This document shows positions 5,795 to 13,816 of a DNA stretch of 18,194 bases, one piece after another. Source of the DNA: Candidatus Omnitrophota bacterium (lineage in GTDB: Bacteria > Omnitrophota > Gorgyraeia > Zapsychrales > Zapsychraceae); NCBI GenBank assembly GCA_018062515.1, contig JAGOSC010000049.1, positions 1 to 18,194 on the forward strand. The letters run 5' to 3'. Under the pieces are notes generated by a model. It had not been told where the DNA came from. It searched no databases and was given only the letters and a program-made list of their open reading frames with translations. How positions within the stretch are numbered: the stretch's first letter is position 1; the number at the start of each line of letters is the position of its first letter. The translations under genes and the position numbers were made by a program.

Positions 5795-8287
5795 ATGGAA
5801 GGTTCCAAGAAATCAAAAGTAAAATGGCGTTTAACTTACAAAGGAATGAATAAGGAAGACCTCGTTCATTCTTTTAAGAAGAATCTTCTATACGCCTTGT
5901 CTAAGGATCAATATTCAGCCTCCGTCAATGACAATTTCTGGGCGTTGGCCATATCTATCCGAGATAGTATCGTTGAGCGTTGGATTGCAACGCAACAACG
6001 TTATCATAAAAATAATGTCAAACGCGTTTATTACCTTTCCTTAGAATTCTTAATCGGTCGTCTTTTAGATAATAATATTTATAATCTTGGCCTCGACAAA
6101 GTCGTCGAGGAAGCCCTTAGTGAAATGATGGATTATGATTTCGAAACCATCCGGGAACAGGAACAGGATGCGGGGCTGGGCAATGGCGGTTTAGGACGCC
6201 TGGCCGCATGTTTTTTAGATTCAATGGCTACGTTAGGGATTCCTTCGCACGGATACGGAATTCGATATGAATACGGTATCTTCAATCAAAAAATTCAAAA
6301 TGGTTATCAGATTGAGCATCCCGATGAATGGCTGAAATACGGCAATCCTTGGGAATTTGCTCGTCAAGAATACGCCGTACCTGTCCGTTTTTACGGAAAA
6401 GTAAATTTGTATACCGACGATTATAGTAAACTTTATTGTCGATGGACCGAGACCAAAGATATTCTCGCCGTTCCTTATGATATCCCCGTCATAGGTTATA
6501 AAAATGATGTTGTAAACACTCTTCGATTATGGTCAGCCCGCAGTACCGAAGATTTTGATTTCGAATACTTCAATAACGGCGATTATGAGCAGGCTGTTAA
6601 CCAAAAAATTTATTCCGAAAATATTTCCAAGGTTTTGTATCCGAATGATCAATTTTTAAGTGGACAGGAATTAAGATTGAAGCAGCAATATTTCTTTATT
6701 GCAGCGTCGATCGCTGATATTATCCGCCGATTTTTTATGGAAAACAGCGACCTAAAAATGCTTCCTGAAAAAGTGGTCATTCAGTTGAATGATACCCACC
6801 CGTCGCTGGCGATACCCGAATTAATGCGCGTTTTGGTCGATGATCATAATTTGAAATGGGACGCGGCCTGGGATATCACGACACGCACATTTGCCTATAC
6901 AAATCACACCTTGATGCCTGAAGCAATGGAATGCTGGCCGGTTTCGTTGATGGAACACCTTTTGCCTCGTCATATGCAGATCATTTATGAGATCAATATC
7001 CGCTTTCTCGAACAAGTTTCCCGTCAATATCCAATGGACCAAAAACGATTGTCCCGCATGTCGCTTATTCAAGAAGGAGATATAAAGCGCGTTCGCATGG
7101 CGCATCTTTCCATTATCGGCAGCTCGTCGGTAAACGGTGTTTCCGCTTTGCATAGCGAATTACTTAAAACAAAAGTATTAACTGATTTTTATGATTTCTG
7201 TCCGGAAAAGTTTAATAATAAAACGAATGGAATTACACAGCGACGATGGTTGCTTAAATCCAATCCCGGTTTGGCTAACTTGATTACCAAATCGATTGGC
7301 GACGGTTGGGTTAAGGACTTGATGCAGTTAAAAAAACTTAAACCGCTTGCCAATAATCGTGCATTTTTAGAAAAATGGCAAGAGGTTAAACAGGCAAATA
7401 AAGTTGAACTCGCCAAATATGTTGAAAAGACAATGGGATTTTCGATCGATACGCAGTCACTTTTCGACGTGCAAGTCAAAAGAATACACGAATACAAGCG
7501 ACAACTTTTATTTGCTTTGTTTATTATCCAGCAATATTTGGAAATAAAAAATAATCCGACGAAGTTTGTTCAGCCCAGGACATTTATGATCGGCGGGAAA
7601 GCCGCGCCGGGATATTATATGGCTAAGCTGATTATTAAATTAGTGAATAATATTGCCCGGGTCGTCAATCAGGATCCAGGAGTCAGTGCTAAAATGAAAG
7701 TAGTTTTCCTGGAAAACTATCGTGTTTCACTCGCTGAACGAATATTTCCGGGGAGCGATTTATCTGAGCAGATTTCGACGGCATCGACGGAGGCTTCCGG
7801 TACCGGTAACATGAAGTTTATGCTCAATGGCGCTTTGACCATCGGTACATATGACGGGGCAAATATTGAAATTTGTAAACACGTCGGAGAGGACAATATT
7901 TTTATTTTTGGGTTAAGGGCGGATGCCGTCGAGGAAGTTAAACGCAAAGGGTATGATCCGCGTGAATATATTGACAAATCTCCAAGTCTTAAAGAAGCCT
8001 TGCGATTATTACAAGCAAATCATTTTTCACTGCATGAGCAGAATATCTTTCAACCCATTTATGAAATGATCAGTTATTCTGACCCTTATTTAATTTGTGC
8101 GGATTTCGATGACTATTGCCGTACTCAAGAAAATGTATCCAGGCTGTATCATAGTCCGGTTGAATGGAATAAAAAATCGGTGCTTAATGTGGCCAATGCG
8201 GGTTTCTTTTCCAGTGATCGAACTATTCAAGAGTACGCCGAAGAAATTTGGCATTTAAATAAGGTCAAGACGGGACGCCCGGCGTGA
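5795..8287 (+). CDS. glgP: Glycogen/maltodextrin phosphorylase
   Basis: This 830-residue enzyme belongs to glycosyltransferase family 35. It releases glucose 1-phosphate from alpha-1,4-glucans with inorganic phosphate, using pyridoxal phosphate. The cofactor lysine is Lys674 in EASGTGNMKFMLNGALTIGT. Other family blocks are YYLSLEFLIGR, DAGLGNGGLGRLAACFLDS (125-143), VVIQLNDTHPSLAIPELMR and VKRIHEYKRQ (561-570). The length is normal for bacterial GlgP (about 800-840), and no insertion or missing active-site residue is evident. The start is well supported: GAGGAG at 5784-5789 sits five bases before the ATG. It is probably cytoplasmic and acts in glycogen mobilisation. No glycogen synthase or branching enzyme is in the window, though a glycosidase-like protein lies about 3 kb downstream. 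The small membrane protein gene follows after 16 bases. Confidence 0.97.
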   Translation: MEGSKKSKVKWRLTYKGMNKEDLVHSFKKNLLYALSKDQYSASVNDNFWALAISIRDSIVERWIATQQRYHKNNVKRVYYLSLEFLIGRLLDNNIYNLGLDKVVEEALSEMMDYDFETIREQEQDAGLGNGGLGRLAACFLDSMATLGIPSHGYGIRYEYGIFNQKIQNGYQIEHPDEWLKYGNPWEFARQEYAVPVRFYGKVNLYTDDYSKLYCRWTETKDILAVPYDIPVIGYKNDVVNTLRLWSARSTEDFDFEYFNNGDYEQAVNQKIYSENISKVLYPNDQFLSGQELRLKQQYFFIAASIADIIRRFFMENSDLKMLPEKVVIQLNDTHPSLAIPELMRVLVDDHNLKWDAAWDITTRTFAYTNHTLMPEAMECWPVSLMEHLLPRHMQIIYEINIRFLEQVSRQYPMDQKRLSRMSLIQEGDIKRVRMAHLSIIGSSSVNGVSALHSELLKTKVLTDFYDFCPEKFNNKTNGITQRRWLLKSNPGLANLITKSIGDGWVKDLMQLKKLKPLANNRAFLEKWQEVKQANKVELAKYVEKTMGFSIDTQSLFDVQVKRIHEYKRQLLFALFIIQQYLEIKNNPTKFVQPRTFMIGGKAAPGYYMAKLIIKLVNNIARVVNQDPGVSAKMKVVFLENYRVSLAERIFPGSDLSEQISTASTEASGTGNMKFMLNGALTIGTYDGANIEICKHVGEDNIFIFGLRADAVEEVKRKGYDPREYIDKSPSLKEALRLLQANHFSLHEQNIFQPIYEMISYSDPYLICADFDDYCRTQENVSRLYHSPVEWNKKSVLNVANAGFFSSDRTIQEYAEEIWHLNKVKTGRPA

Positions 8288-8303
8288 TATGCGGAGGATA
8301 AGA

Positions 8304-8543
8304 ATGAATATACAAAATAAAAGATCTTTCACGATGGTGATGCTCCTCGTCGTCGCTGCGATTATAGTCATACTATATTTTGTCATGCTGAAGAAAAATC
8401 AGCCAACGAAAGCACAACAAGAAAATACCAGCATCATTAGGGAAGCTGGTATTGATACCACGACAGCCGGGGCTGCCATCTCAAGTGCGGAAAAATTGAT
8501 CGGTAAGGCCGAAGACAGTCGCGCCAATCTGCCGCAGTATTAA
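8304..8543 (+). CDS. Small single-span membrane protein, unknown function
   Basis: This 79-residue protein has one N-terminal hydrophobic helix (about residues 9-29, TMVMLLVVAAIIVILYFVML) and a polar, Ala/Ser/Gln-rich tail with no cysteines. ATG 8304 is chosen over ATG 8289 because GGAGGA (8293-8298) lies at proper spacing before it. The start of the helix, KRSFTMVMLLVVAAII, resembles the type IV prepilin signature (basic residue, G, FTLIELLVVVAII). However, it has Ser in place of Gly at the cleavage point and Met in place of the usual Glu at position +5. It may be a coincidental membrane anchor or a degenerate pseudopilin. It is cotranscribed with glgP (16-base gap) and the UPF0316 gene (21-base gap). 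I do not recognise a named family. Confidence 0.6.
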   Translation: MNIQNKRSFTMVMLLVVAAIIVILYFVMLKKNQPTKAQQENTSIIREAGIDTTTAGAAISSAEKLIGKAEDSRANLPQY

Positions 8544-8564
8544 CCTCATATCGGCGGTAATTGT

Positions 8565-9125
8565 ATGGACAGCGGTTTATACAACTGGGTGGTTCTTCCG
8601 TTAATCATTTTTTTCGCTCGTGTCGCTGATGTCTCGATTGGCACGTTTCGCATTGTCTTATTTTCAAAAAATAAAAAATTTTTGGTAACATTCCTCGGAT
8701 TTGTGGAAGTGATGATCTGGCTTTTAGCGGTTCGTCAGGTCATCATTAATCTAGCGAATCCTATTTGCTATTTGGCTTTTGCGGGCGGATTTGCGGTTGG
8801 AAATTATGTCGGCCTTGTTTTAGAAGAAAAAATCGCCATGGGTTACGCGGTGATCCGGATCATTTCACGTAAAAAAGCGGATGATCTATTTCAATATTTT
8901 ATAAGCCATGGTTATCGTGTTACACGTATTCCTGCTGAGGGATCGACGGGGGAAGTGGATATTGTCTTTACAATTATTAAACGTTCTCAGATAACACGTG
9001 TTATTGAAATTATAAAGAAATACAATCCGAATGCTTTTTATACGATTGAAGATATCAAGGCCGTTAATGAAAGCGGCTTACCCGAAGATAAACGAAAAAT
9101 GAATTTACGTTTCTTTCAAAAATAA
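8565..9125 (+). CDS. UPF0316 (DUF5698/DUF2179) membrane protein
   Basis: This 186-residue protein has about three N-terminal membrane helices (roughly residues 8-26, 36-58 and 62-84). They include the family phrases ARVADVSIGTFRIVLFS and AGGFAVGNYVGLVLEEKIAMGY. A soluble C-terminal domain of the DUF2179 type follows at about residues 95-170 (ISHGYRVTRIPAEGSTGEVDIVFTIIKR is its core). Together these match the UPF0316 family. DUF2179 domains resemble small regulatory domains seen on membrane proteins, but no function is known for this family. GGCGGT at 8553-8558 is a reasonable ribosome site. It sits between two other small membrane protein genes in the run of genes following glgP, which says little about its job. 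Confidence 0.85.
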   Translation: MDSGLYNWVVLPLIIFFARVADVSIGTFRIVLFSKNKKFLVTFLGFVEVMIWLLAVRQVIINLANPICYLAFAGGFAVGNYVGLVLEEKIAMGYAVIRIISRKKADDLFQYFISHGYRVTRIPAEGSTGEVDIVFTIIKRSQITRVIEIIKKYNPNAFYTIEDIKAVNESGLPEDKRKMNLRFFQK

Positions 9126-9138
9126 ATTTGAGGTAATG

Positions 9139-9453
9139 ATGAAAAAATGTCCTTTTTGTGCTGAAGAAATTCAAGATGACGCCGTGAAATGTAAACATTG
9201 CGGTGAATTTTTGATTAAAAGGCCAGAATTAAAATGGTACTTCAGAACATATTTTATCGTCATTTTATTATTGAGTGTCGGCCCTTTAGCATTGCCACTT
9301 ATCTGGTTTCATCCAACCCATGGGAAGACTAAAAAAATTCTTATCACAGTTGTTGTTCTTGTTCTAAGCTGGGTTTTATATCAAATGAGCGTGGAGGCAT
9401 TAAAGTCGTTAAAGTCATTAGAAGAACAATATAAAATGGCTCTTCCCAGCTAA
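9139..9453 (+). CDS. Zinc-ribbon membrane protein
   Basis: This 104-residue protein opens with a zinc-ribbon: Cys4-x2-Cys7 (CPFC) and Cys18-x2-Cys21 (CKHC), in the common form MKKCPFCAEEIQDDAVKCKHCGE. Two hydrophobic helices follow (about residues 34-58 and 67-86), then a short charged tail. Such proteins are widespread and uncharacterised; the ribbon would face the cytoplasm. Two ATGs lie side by side, at 9136 and 9139. I prefer 9139 because the GAGG at 9130-9133 is then five bases away and the N-terminus matches the usual family start. It is ten or so bases after the UPF0316 stop, in the same operon. Confidence 0.75.
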   Translation: MKKCPFCAEEIQDDAVKCKHCGEFLIKRPELKWYFRTYFIVILLLSVGPLALPLIWFHPTHGKTKKILITVVVLVLSWVLYQMSVEALKSLKSLEEQYKMALPS

Positions 9454-9482
9454 CTTCCGTCGCAAAAAACCATAAGGTGGGG

Positions 9483-11126
9483 ATGAATATATCGTTTGGT
9501 AAATTTAAGTGGAATATTTTTTATTCACCTGCTGTTAACTGGAGTATTATCCTCTTTGGAATTGTGCTTCGGTTAAGACACTACTTCGAAAACCGTTCGC
9601 TTTGGTTGGACGAGGCTTATGTCGCCCTGAATATTCTATACACTCCGTTTCAAAAAATTTTGTATAATCAGCCAATTATTGTTGAACAGCCGGCAAGTCC
9701 TTTGGGTTTTTCTATATTAGTTAAGAGTTTTTCAATGCTTCTCGGCGGACAGGAACTTGTCCTGCGCCTATTTCCATTCCTAGCCAGTTTGGCTTCCATA
9801 TATCTATTTTATCATTTAATCCGTCGGGTACTTAGTGCCCCAGTTATACCCATTGCCTTGTTCTTTTTTGCGAGTTGTGATGCGTTAATTCACTACGGTG
9901 CTGAGCTTAAGCCTTATGCAACGGATGCATTTTTTACATTATTACTATACGTAATGTATAGCTGGGTTAGCCGTAACCCTGAGGATTGTAAAAAATATTT
10001 GTGTATGGGGCTATTAGGGTGGGTTGTCATTTGGTTTTCCTTTCCCGGGATCATTTTGTTAGCGTCATTAGGAATCGTTATGTTCTTTCAGGTATCGTCC
10101 AAGTTACGGGTATATCTTTTGTTGATTTATATTTTTTGGATGATGAATGTGGGATTAATATATAAAGTTTTAATCGCTCCCATGTGGGGAAGCCATTATA
10201 TTATGGGAACGAATGCGCAGTTTTACATTCCTGCGCCTGTTTGGACTCACGACGGGTTTTCTTGGTTGATTGATTCTTGGAAAGGGATGTTTATTTATCC
10301 GCTTGGACAGTCAACTGTCTTCCTGTCTGGGATGTTAATGCTTTTGGGTATTATTTCTTTCTGGAGAAGCCATCGCGCTTGGTGTTTTGCCTTTTTATTA
10401 CCTTTATTTTTCGCTTTGGTTGCGGCATGTCTGAAAAAATATCCTTTTTTCGGACGCCATTTGTTATTTTTGGTTCCCATTCTGATTATATTCATCGGGC
10501 AGGGTGTTTATCGAGTGATTTCTTTTCCAAAAAAGTTAAATTTTCTAGTCGGGATTCTGTTATTAAGTTATCTCAATTTTTTCCCCGTTAAAGCAACAGC
10601 TCAGCATGTGATTGACGGTTACGACGTTGAACAGAATAGGCAAGTGATGACGTATCTCATGAAGAATTATCAGGAGGGTGATCCAATTTTTTACAATACA
10701 TCTACCCAGTATATGTTTATGTATTATTTCAATCAATGGAATCGTAAAGAAGATTTTCTTTATGCTTTTTCCGGTAAGCGTGGGGAGGTTTGGCACGGAC
10801 TGCGGGTCGGAAAAATTGGCGACACATTAATTACATTGGATACACAAAAAGATATTGCATTTATTTATGAAATATTGCTTTATGACCTAAATAGAAATTA
10901 TACTGGAAAAGTTTTTTTCCCAAATCGGCGCTCGCGGATGGTGCAGCACTTGAGCGGATTTGTCGAGGATGTCCAAAAATCTAAACGTAATTGGTTAATC
11001 CTTTCACATGCTAAACCAGAATTAAAGAAGAAACTTTTGGATGTAATTGAGAAAGATGGAGTTATTGAAGAAAGATTAGAGCTTCGCGGCGCGTCGATCT
11101 ATTTATTTAGAATGGGTAAGAAGTAA
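9483..11126 (+). CDS. GT39/ArnT-like membrane glycosyltransferase
   Basis: This protein of about 547 residues is a polytopic GT-C fold glycosyltransferase of the dolichyl-phosphate-mannose/ArnT type. Near the N-terminus, RSLWLDEAYVALNIL places the acidic pair Asp43-Glu44 in the first outward loop, the catalytic hallmark of the family. About ten or more hydrophobic helices follow, up to residue 385. A soluble C-terminal region of about 160 residues then lies outside the membrane or forms a cap. Such enzymes move a sugar from a polyprenyl-phosphate carrier to a protein, lipid or glycan; donor and acceptor cannot be told here. ATG 9483 is chosen because AAGGTGGGG precedes it; GTG 9477 lies inside that ribosome site. 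The 29-base gap after the zinc-ribbon gene suggests the same transcript. It ends before a clear new promoter. Confidence 0.85.
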   Translation: MNISFGKFKWNIFYSPAVNWSIILFGIVLRLRHYFENRSLWLDEAYVALNILYTPFQKILYNQPIIVEQPASPLGFSILVKSFSMLLGGQELVLRLFPFLASLASIYLFYHLIRRVLSAPVIPIALFFFASCDALIHYGAELKPYATDAFFTLLLYVMYSWVSRNPEDCKKYLCMGLLGWVVIWFSFPGIILLASLGIVMFFQVSSKLRVYLLLIYIFWMMNVGLIYKVLIAPMWGSHYIMGTNAQFYIPAPVWTHDGFSWLIDSWKGMFIYPLGQSTVFLSGMLMLLGIISFWRSHRAWCFAFLLPLFFALVAACLKKYPFFGRHLLFLVPILIIFIGQGVYRVISFPKKLNFLVGILLLSYLNFFPVKATAQHVIDGYDVEQNRQVMTYLMKNYQEGDPIFYNTSTQYMFMYYFNQWNRKEDFLYAFSGKRGEVWHGLRVGKIGDTLITLDTQKDIAFIYEILLYDLNRNYTGKVFFPNRRSRMVQHLSGFVEDVQKSKRNWLILSHAKPELKKKLLDVIEKDGVIEERLELRGASIYLFRMGKK

Positions 11127-11145
11127 TTCTTTCTGAATGATCGTC

Positions 11146-11174
11146 TTGTATATATTTTTTTATAAAGTTATAAT
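11146..11174 (+). promoter_or_regulatory. Predicted sigma70-type promoter of the glycosidase/glycosyltransferase operon
   Basis: TTGTAT (11146-11151), 17 bases, perfect TATAAT (11169-11174). It lies in the 92-base gap after the GT39 gene and about 45 bases before ATG 11219, which has AAAGGA at 11206-11211. The spacing is ideal, and the surrounding gap is AT-rich with no coding alternative. Confidence 0.55.
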
Positions 11175-11218
11175 CGTACAAGTAGCTGATTTATAATTTA
11201 TTAAAAAAGGACTTATCT

Positions 11219-11482
11219 ATGCCTTATACCTGCAGTGTTTGTAACCAGCAAGTGAACGGAGATTTGGTTTATTTTAGAGATCATACAGATCGACACATTC
11301 TTGATTTGGTTAAGCATGACCATCCCGAATGGGTAGATACCCAAGGTATGTGTTCGGCGTGCGAAGAATATTATCGAAATGAAATTAATGGCGGAATATT
11401 TAAAGATTCTGCCTGTGCCTTACGGAACCGTAAAATAAAATCGTTTTGGGGTTCATTAAAAAGTTTTTTTGGTAAACATTGA
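11219..11482 (+). CDS. Small putative zinc-binding protein, unknown family
   Basis: This 87-residue soluble protein has two Cys-x2-Cys pairs, Cys5/Cys8 (CSVC) and Cys45/Cys48 (CSAC). Between them is a histidine-rich segment (His22, His26, His33, His35 in RDHTDRHILDLVKHDHPEW), and there is a further Cys in the tail. The pairing suggests a single zinc site bridging two knuckles, possibly with histidine ligands. The C-terminus is basic and aromatic (IKSFWGSLKSFFGKH) and could form an amphipathic membrane-binding helix. I do not recognise a named family. It is the first gene after a good promoter and sits 15 bases before the large glycosidase-like gene, so it may serve that operon, for example as a regulator or scaffold. 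This is inference only. Confidence 0.65.
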   Translation: MPYTCSVCNQQVNGDLVYFRDHTDRHILDLVKHDHPEWVDTQGMCSACEEYYRNEINGGIFKDSACALRNRKIKSFWGSLKSFFGKH

Positions 11483-11497
11483 TACGAAAGGATTTTT

Positions 11498-13804
11498 ATG
11501 TGGTTTAAATGGTTACCATGGCGGATGATTCTGCGCAGTGCCGCGCGCAGAAGCGGATTTCTTGACCCTCTTGAGATTATTTCAAAATTAGAGCAGTTCG
11601 GCCAACCGTCTGAGGTAGCCGCGCCGACGGAACTTCTTCGTTCCGGCGTTGTTCTTCATGCGCGTGGACTCATGAACAGCCAAGCCATTCAACACAACCT
11701 GGATTGGGTTTGGCCCTATTGGGTTGAATGTCAGTTTAATCCCGCCAGTCCCGCTTTTGTTCCTCGCGCTTTTATGATCACCCATATTAATTTAACTCAC
11801 CGTAACTGGACTGCCGTTGGTATTCCTGGTTACCGGGAGTTTCCGCTCGTCGATCCTCGCGGGCTTTTAACACCTTTTTTTGACGGATGGTCGATTGACA
11901 GCTGGCTCATCGACGAAGATGGCGCAGCTTTAATTCCATCTCGCTGTGATAAGGCAAATCAGGTTCCCTATATGGAAGAGGGGTTTAGAATTGATACCAT
12001 GGTCGGCGATGATAATAAAAGCATTCGCTCGGAAATCCAGGTGATCGGCGACATTAACTCTCCGGTTTGTCAGGCGCGTATAGAAGCGCGAAGTTCAAAG
12101 AAAGGGTGGTTGGTCATTGCTTTAAGGCCGTATAATCCGGAAGGTGTTAGCTTTATCCACGATATTCAACGTTTAGAAGAAGGTAGAGGGTGGAAGGTTA
12201 ATAAGACAAGTGAGGTCAAGTTTGATCAAATCCCTGATCAACACACACATTGTTATTATCGGAAAGGTGATGTTTTTTTAAAAATTCCTTCCCACGACGA
12301 TGCGACGCACACGTGGTGCAATGTGGGTATGGCAACGGCCGCCGCGCAATTTTTATTAACACCGAATCAGAGTCGGCAGGTGACTTTGGAAATTCCGTTA
12401 CCTGCTAATTCTTCGACGAGAAATAATGAGAATTCATCTAATCGCAACCTTTTTGCTAAAAAAACAACAAGCGAATTATTATCTGCATCTGAATCGTGGC
12501 ATCAAAGTTTAAAGAATGTCAGTCATCTTGATATTCCCGATCCATTATTTAAATTTCTTTATGATGTCGCTTTAAGGACGTTGGTTTTGCATTCTCCGGA
12601 CGAAGTTTTTCCAGGACCGTATACATACAAACGATTTTGGTTTCGTGATGCGGCATTTATTTTATATGCCATGTTATGTTCCGGTTTGAAAGAGCGGGTA
12701 CCGATGGTCATTGATCATTTCTTTTCTAAACAAATGTTTAATGGATATTTTTTATCTCAAGAAGGAGAGTGGGATTCCAACGGCGAGGCATTATGGATTA
12801 TGGAAAAATTTTATCAAATGACGCGTCAACCCATTCCGCCTCGTTGGATGCGCGCCATTGATTCGGGTGGACGGTGGATTATGCGTAAACGCTTAAAATC
12901 AGGAACCGATAAGCTGCACGCGGGATTATTGCCGTCGGGGTTTAGCGCGGAGCATCTCGGTCCAAACGATTTTTATTATTGGGATGATTTTTGGGGAGTG
13001 GCGGGACTCAAAGCAGCCGCTAATCTAAGCCAGCGTTTCGGGAATAAAAATCGCGCGCGGCAATTTCAGATGGAAGCCGATGATTTTATGTCCTGCATAA
13101 ATCAAAGTCTTTATAAAGTGAAAACTCGGTTAGGAAAATCCATTATTCCGGCCTCACCCTATCGTCGTATGGATGCCGGAGCTATCGGTTCGGTCGTAGC
13201 TGACTATCCTTTACAAATTTTTTCCGCCCAGGATCCTCAGGTCATGAACACGGCGGAATTTTTAATCAAAAAATGTTTTTATAAAGGCGGATTTTTTCAG
13301 GATATGACTCATTCCGGGATTAATCCGTATTTGACGTTACATATTGCCCAGGTTTTGTTACGAGCTGGAGATCCGCGTTACTTTGATCTTATGACCAGCA
13401 TAGCTAAATTGGCGACGACGACAGGACAATGGCCCGAGGCTGTTCATCCTAAAACGGAAGGCGGATGTATGGGGGATGGTCAACATGTTTGGGCGGCGGC
13501 TGAGTGGATTATGATGATTCGTAATTGTTTTGTTCGTGAAGAGAATGATGATCAAAGGCTCGTGTTATGTTCCGGTATTCCTTTAAAATGGTTGGAACAG
13601 CCGGGAAAAATGAGTTATGGGCCTACCTCGACGCTATTTGGACCAATTGATATTTCTATCATCTCCAATGGAGAAGAAGTGACGGTAAGCTGGCAAGGAA
13701 ATTGGTTTGATGCGGCGCCCACTATTGACATACGATTACCAGGTTTGTCGCCTGTAATTTTTACCAAAGGGGAAAAGTCTATCCGTTTGTCATTAAAAAA
13801 ATAA
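11498..13804 (+). CDS. Six-hairpin glycosidase-like protein
   Basis: This 768-residue protein has an N-terminal beta-rich region of about 300 residues. An (alpha/alpha)6-barrel-like region follows at about 345-690, then a C-terminal beta-sandwich (about 700-768). The helical part carries glycoside-hydrolase-like features: FWFRDAAFILYAML with Asp384, GEWDSNGEALW with Glu424, Asp426 and Glu430, GPNDFYYWDDFWGVAGL, and GQWPEAVHPKTEGG with Glu647 and Glu654. This resembles the six-hairpin glycosidases (clan GH-L and GDE_C-like groups such as glucoamylase and debranching enzymes). I cannot assign a numbered GH family or a substrate. There is no signal peptide, so it is predicted cytoplasmic. GAAAGGA precedes the ATG. 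It lies 12 bases before the GT4 gene. It could act on glycogen-derived glucans or on an intermediate of glycan assembly. Confidence 0.8.
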   Translation: MWFKWLPWRMILRSAARRSGFLDPLEIISKLEQFGQPSEVAAPTELLRSGVVLHARGLMNSQAIQHNLDWVWPYWVECQFNPASPAFVPRAFMITHINLTHRNWTAVGIPGYREFPLVDPRGLLTPFFDGWSIDSWLIDEDGAALIPSRCDKANQVPYMEEGFRIDTMVGDDNKSIRSEIQVIGDINSPVCQARIEARSSKKGWLVIALRPYNPEGVSFIHDIQRLEEGRGWKVNKTSEVKFDQIPDQHTHCYYRKGDVFLKIPSHDDATHTWCNVGMATAAAQFLLTPNQSRQVTLEIPLPANSSTRNNENSSNRNLFAKKTTSELLSASESWHQSLKNVSHLDIPDPLFKFLYDVALRTLVLHSPDEVFPGPYTYKRFWFRDAAFILYAMLCSGLKERVPMVIDHFFSKQMFNGYFLSQEGEWDSNGEALWIMEKFYQMTRQPIPPRWMRAIDSGGRWIMRKRLKSGTDKLHAGLLPSGFSAEHLGPNDFYYWDDFWGVAGLKAAANLSQRFGNKNRARQFQMEADDFMSCINQSLYKVKTRLGKSIIPASPYRRMDAGAIGSVVADYPLQIFSAQDPQVMNTAEFLIKKCFYKGGFFQDMTHSGINPYLTLHIAQVLLRAGDPRYFDLMTSIAKLATTTGQWPEAVHPKTEGGCMGDGQHVWAAAEWIMMIRNCFVREENDDQRLVLCSGIPLKWLEQPGKMSYGPTSTLFGPIDISIISNGEEVTVSWQGNWFDAAPTIDIRLPGLSPVIFTKGEKSIRLSLKK

Positions 13805-13816
13805 AATGGTCAAAGT

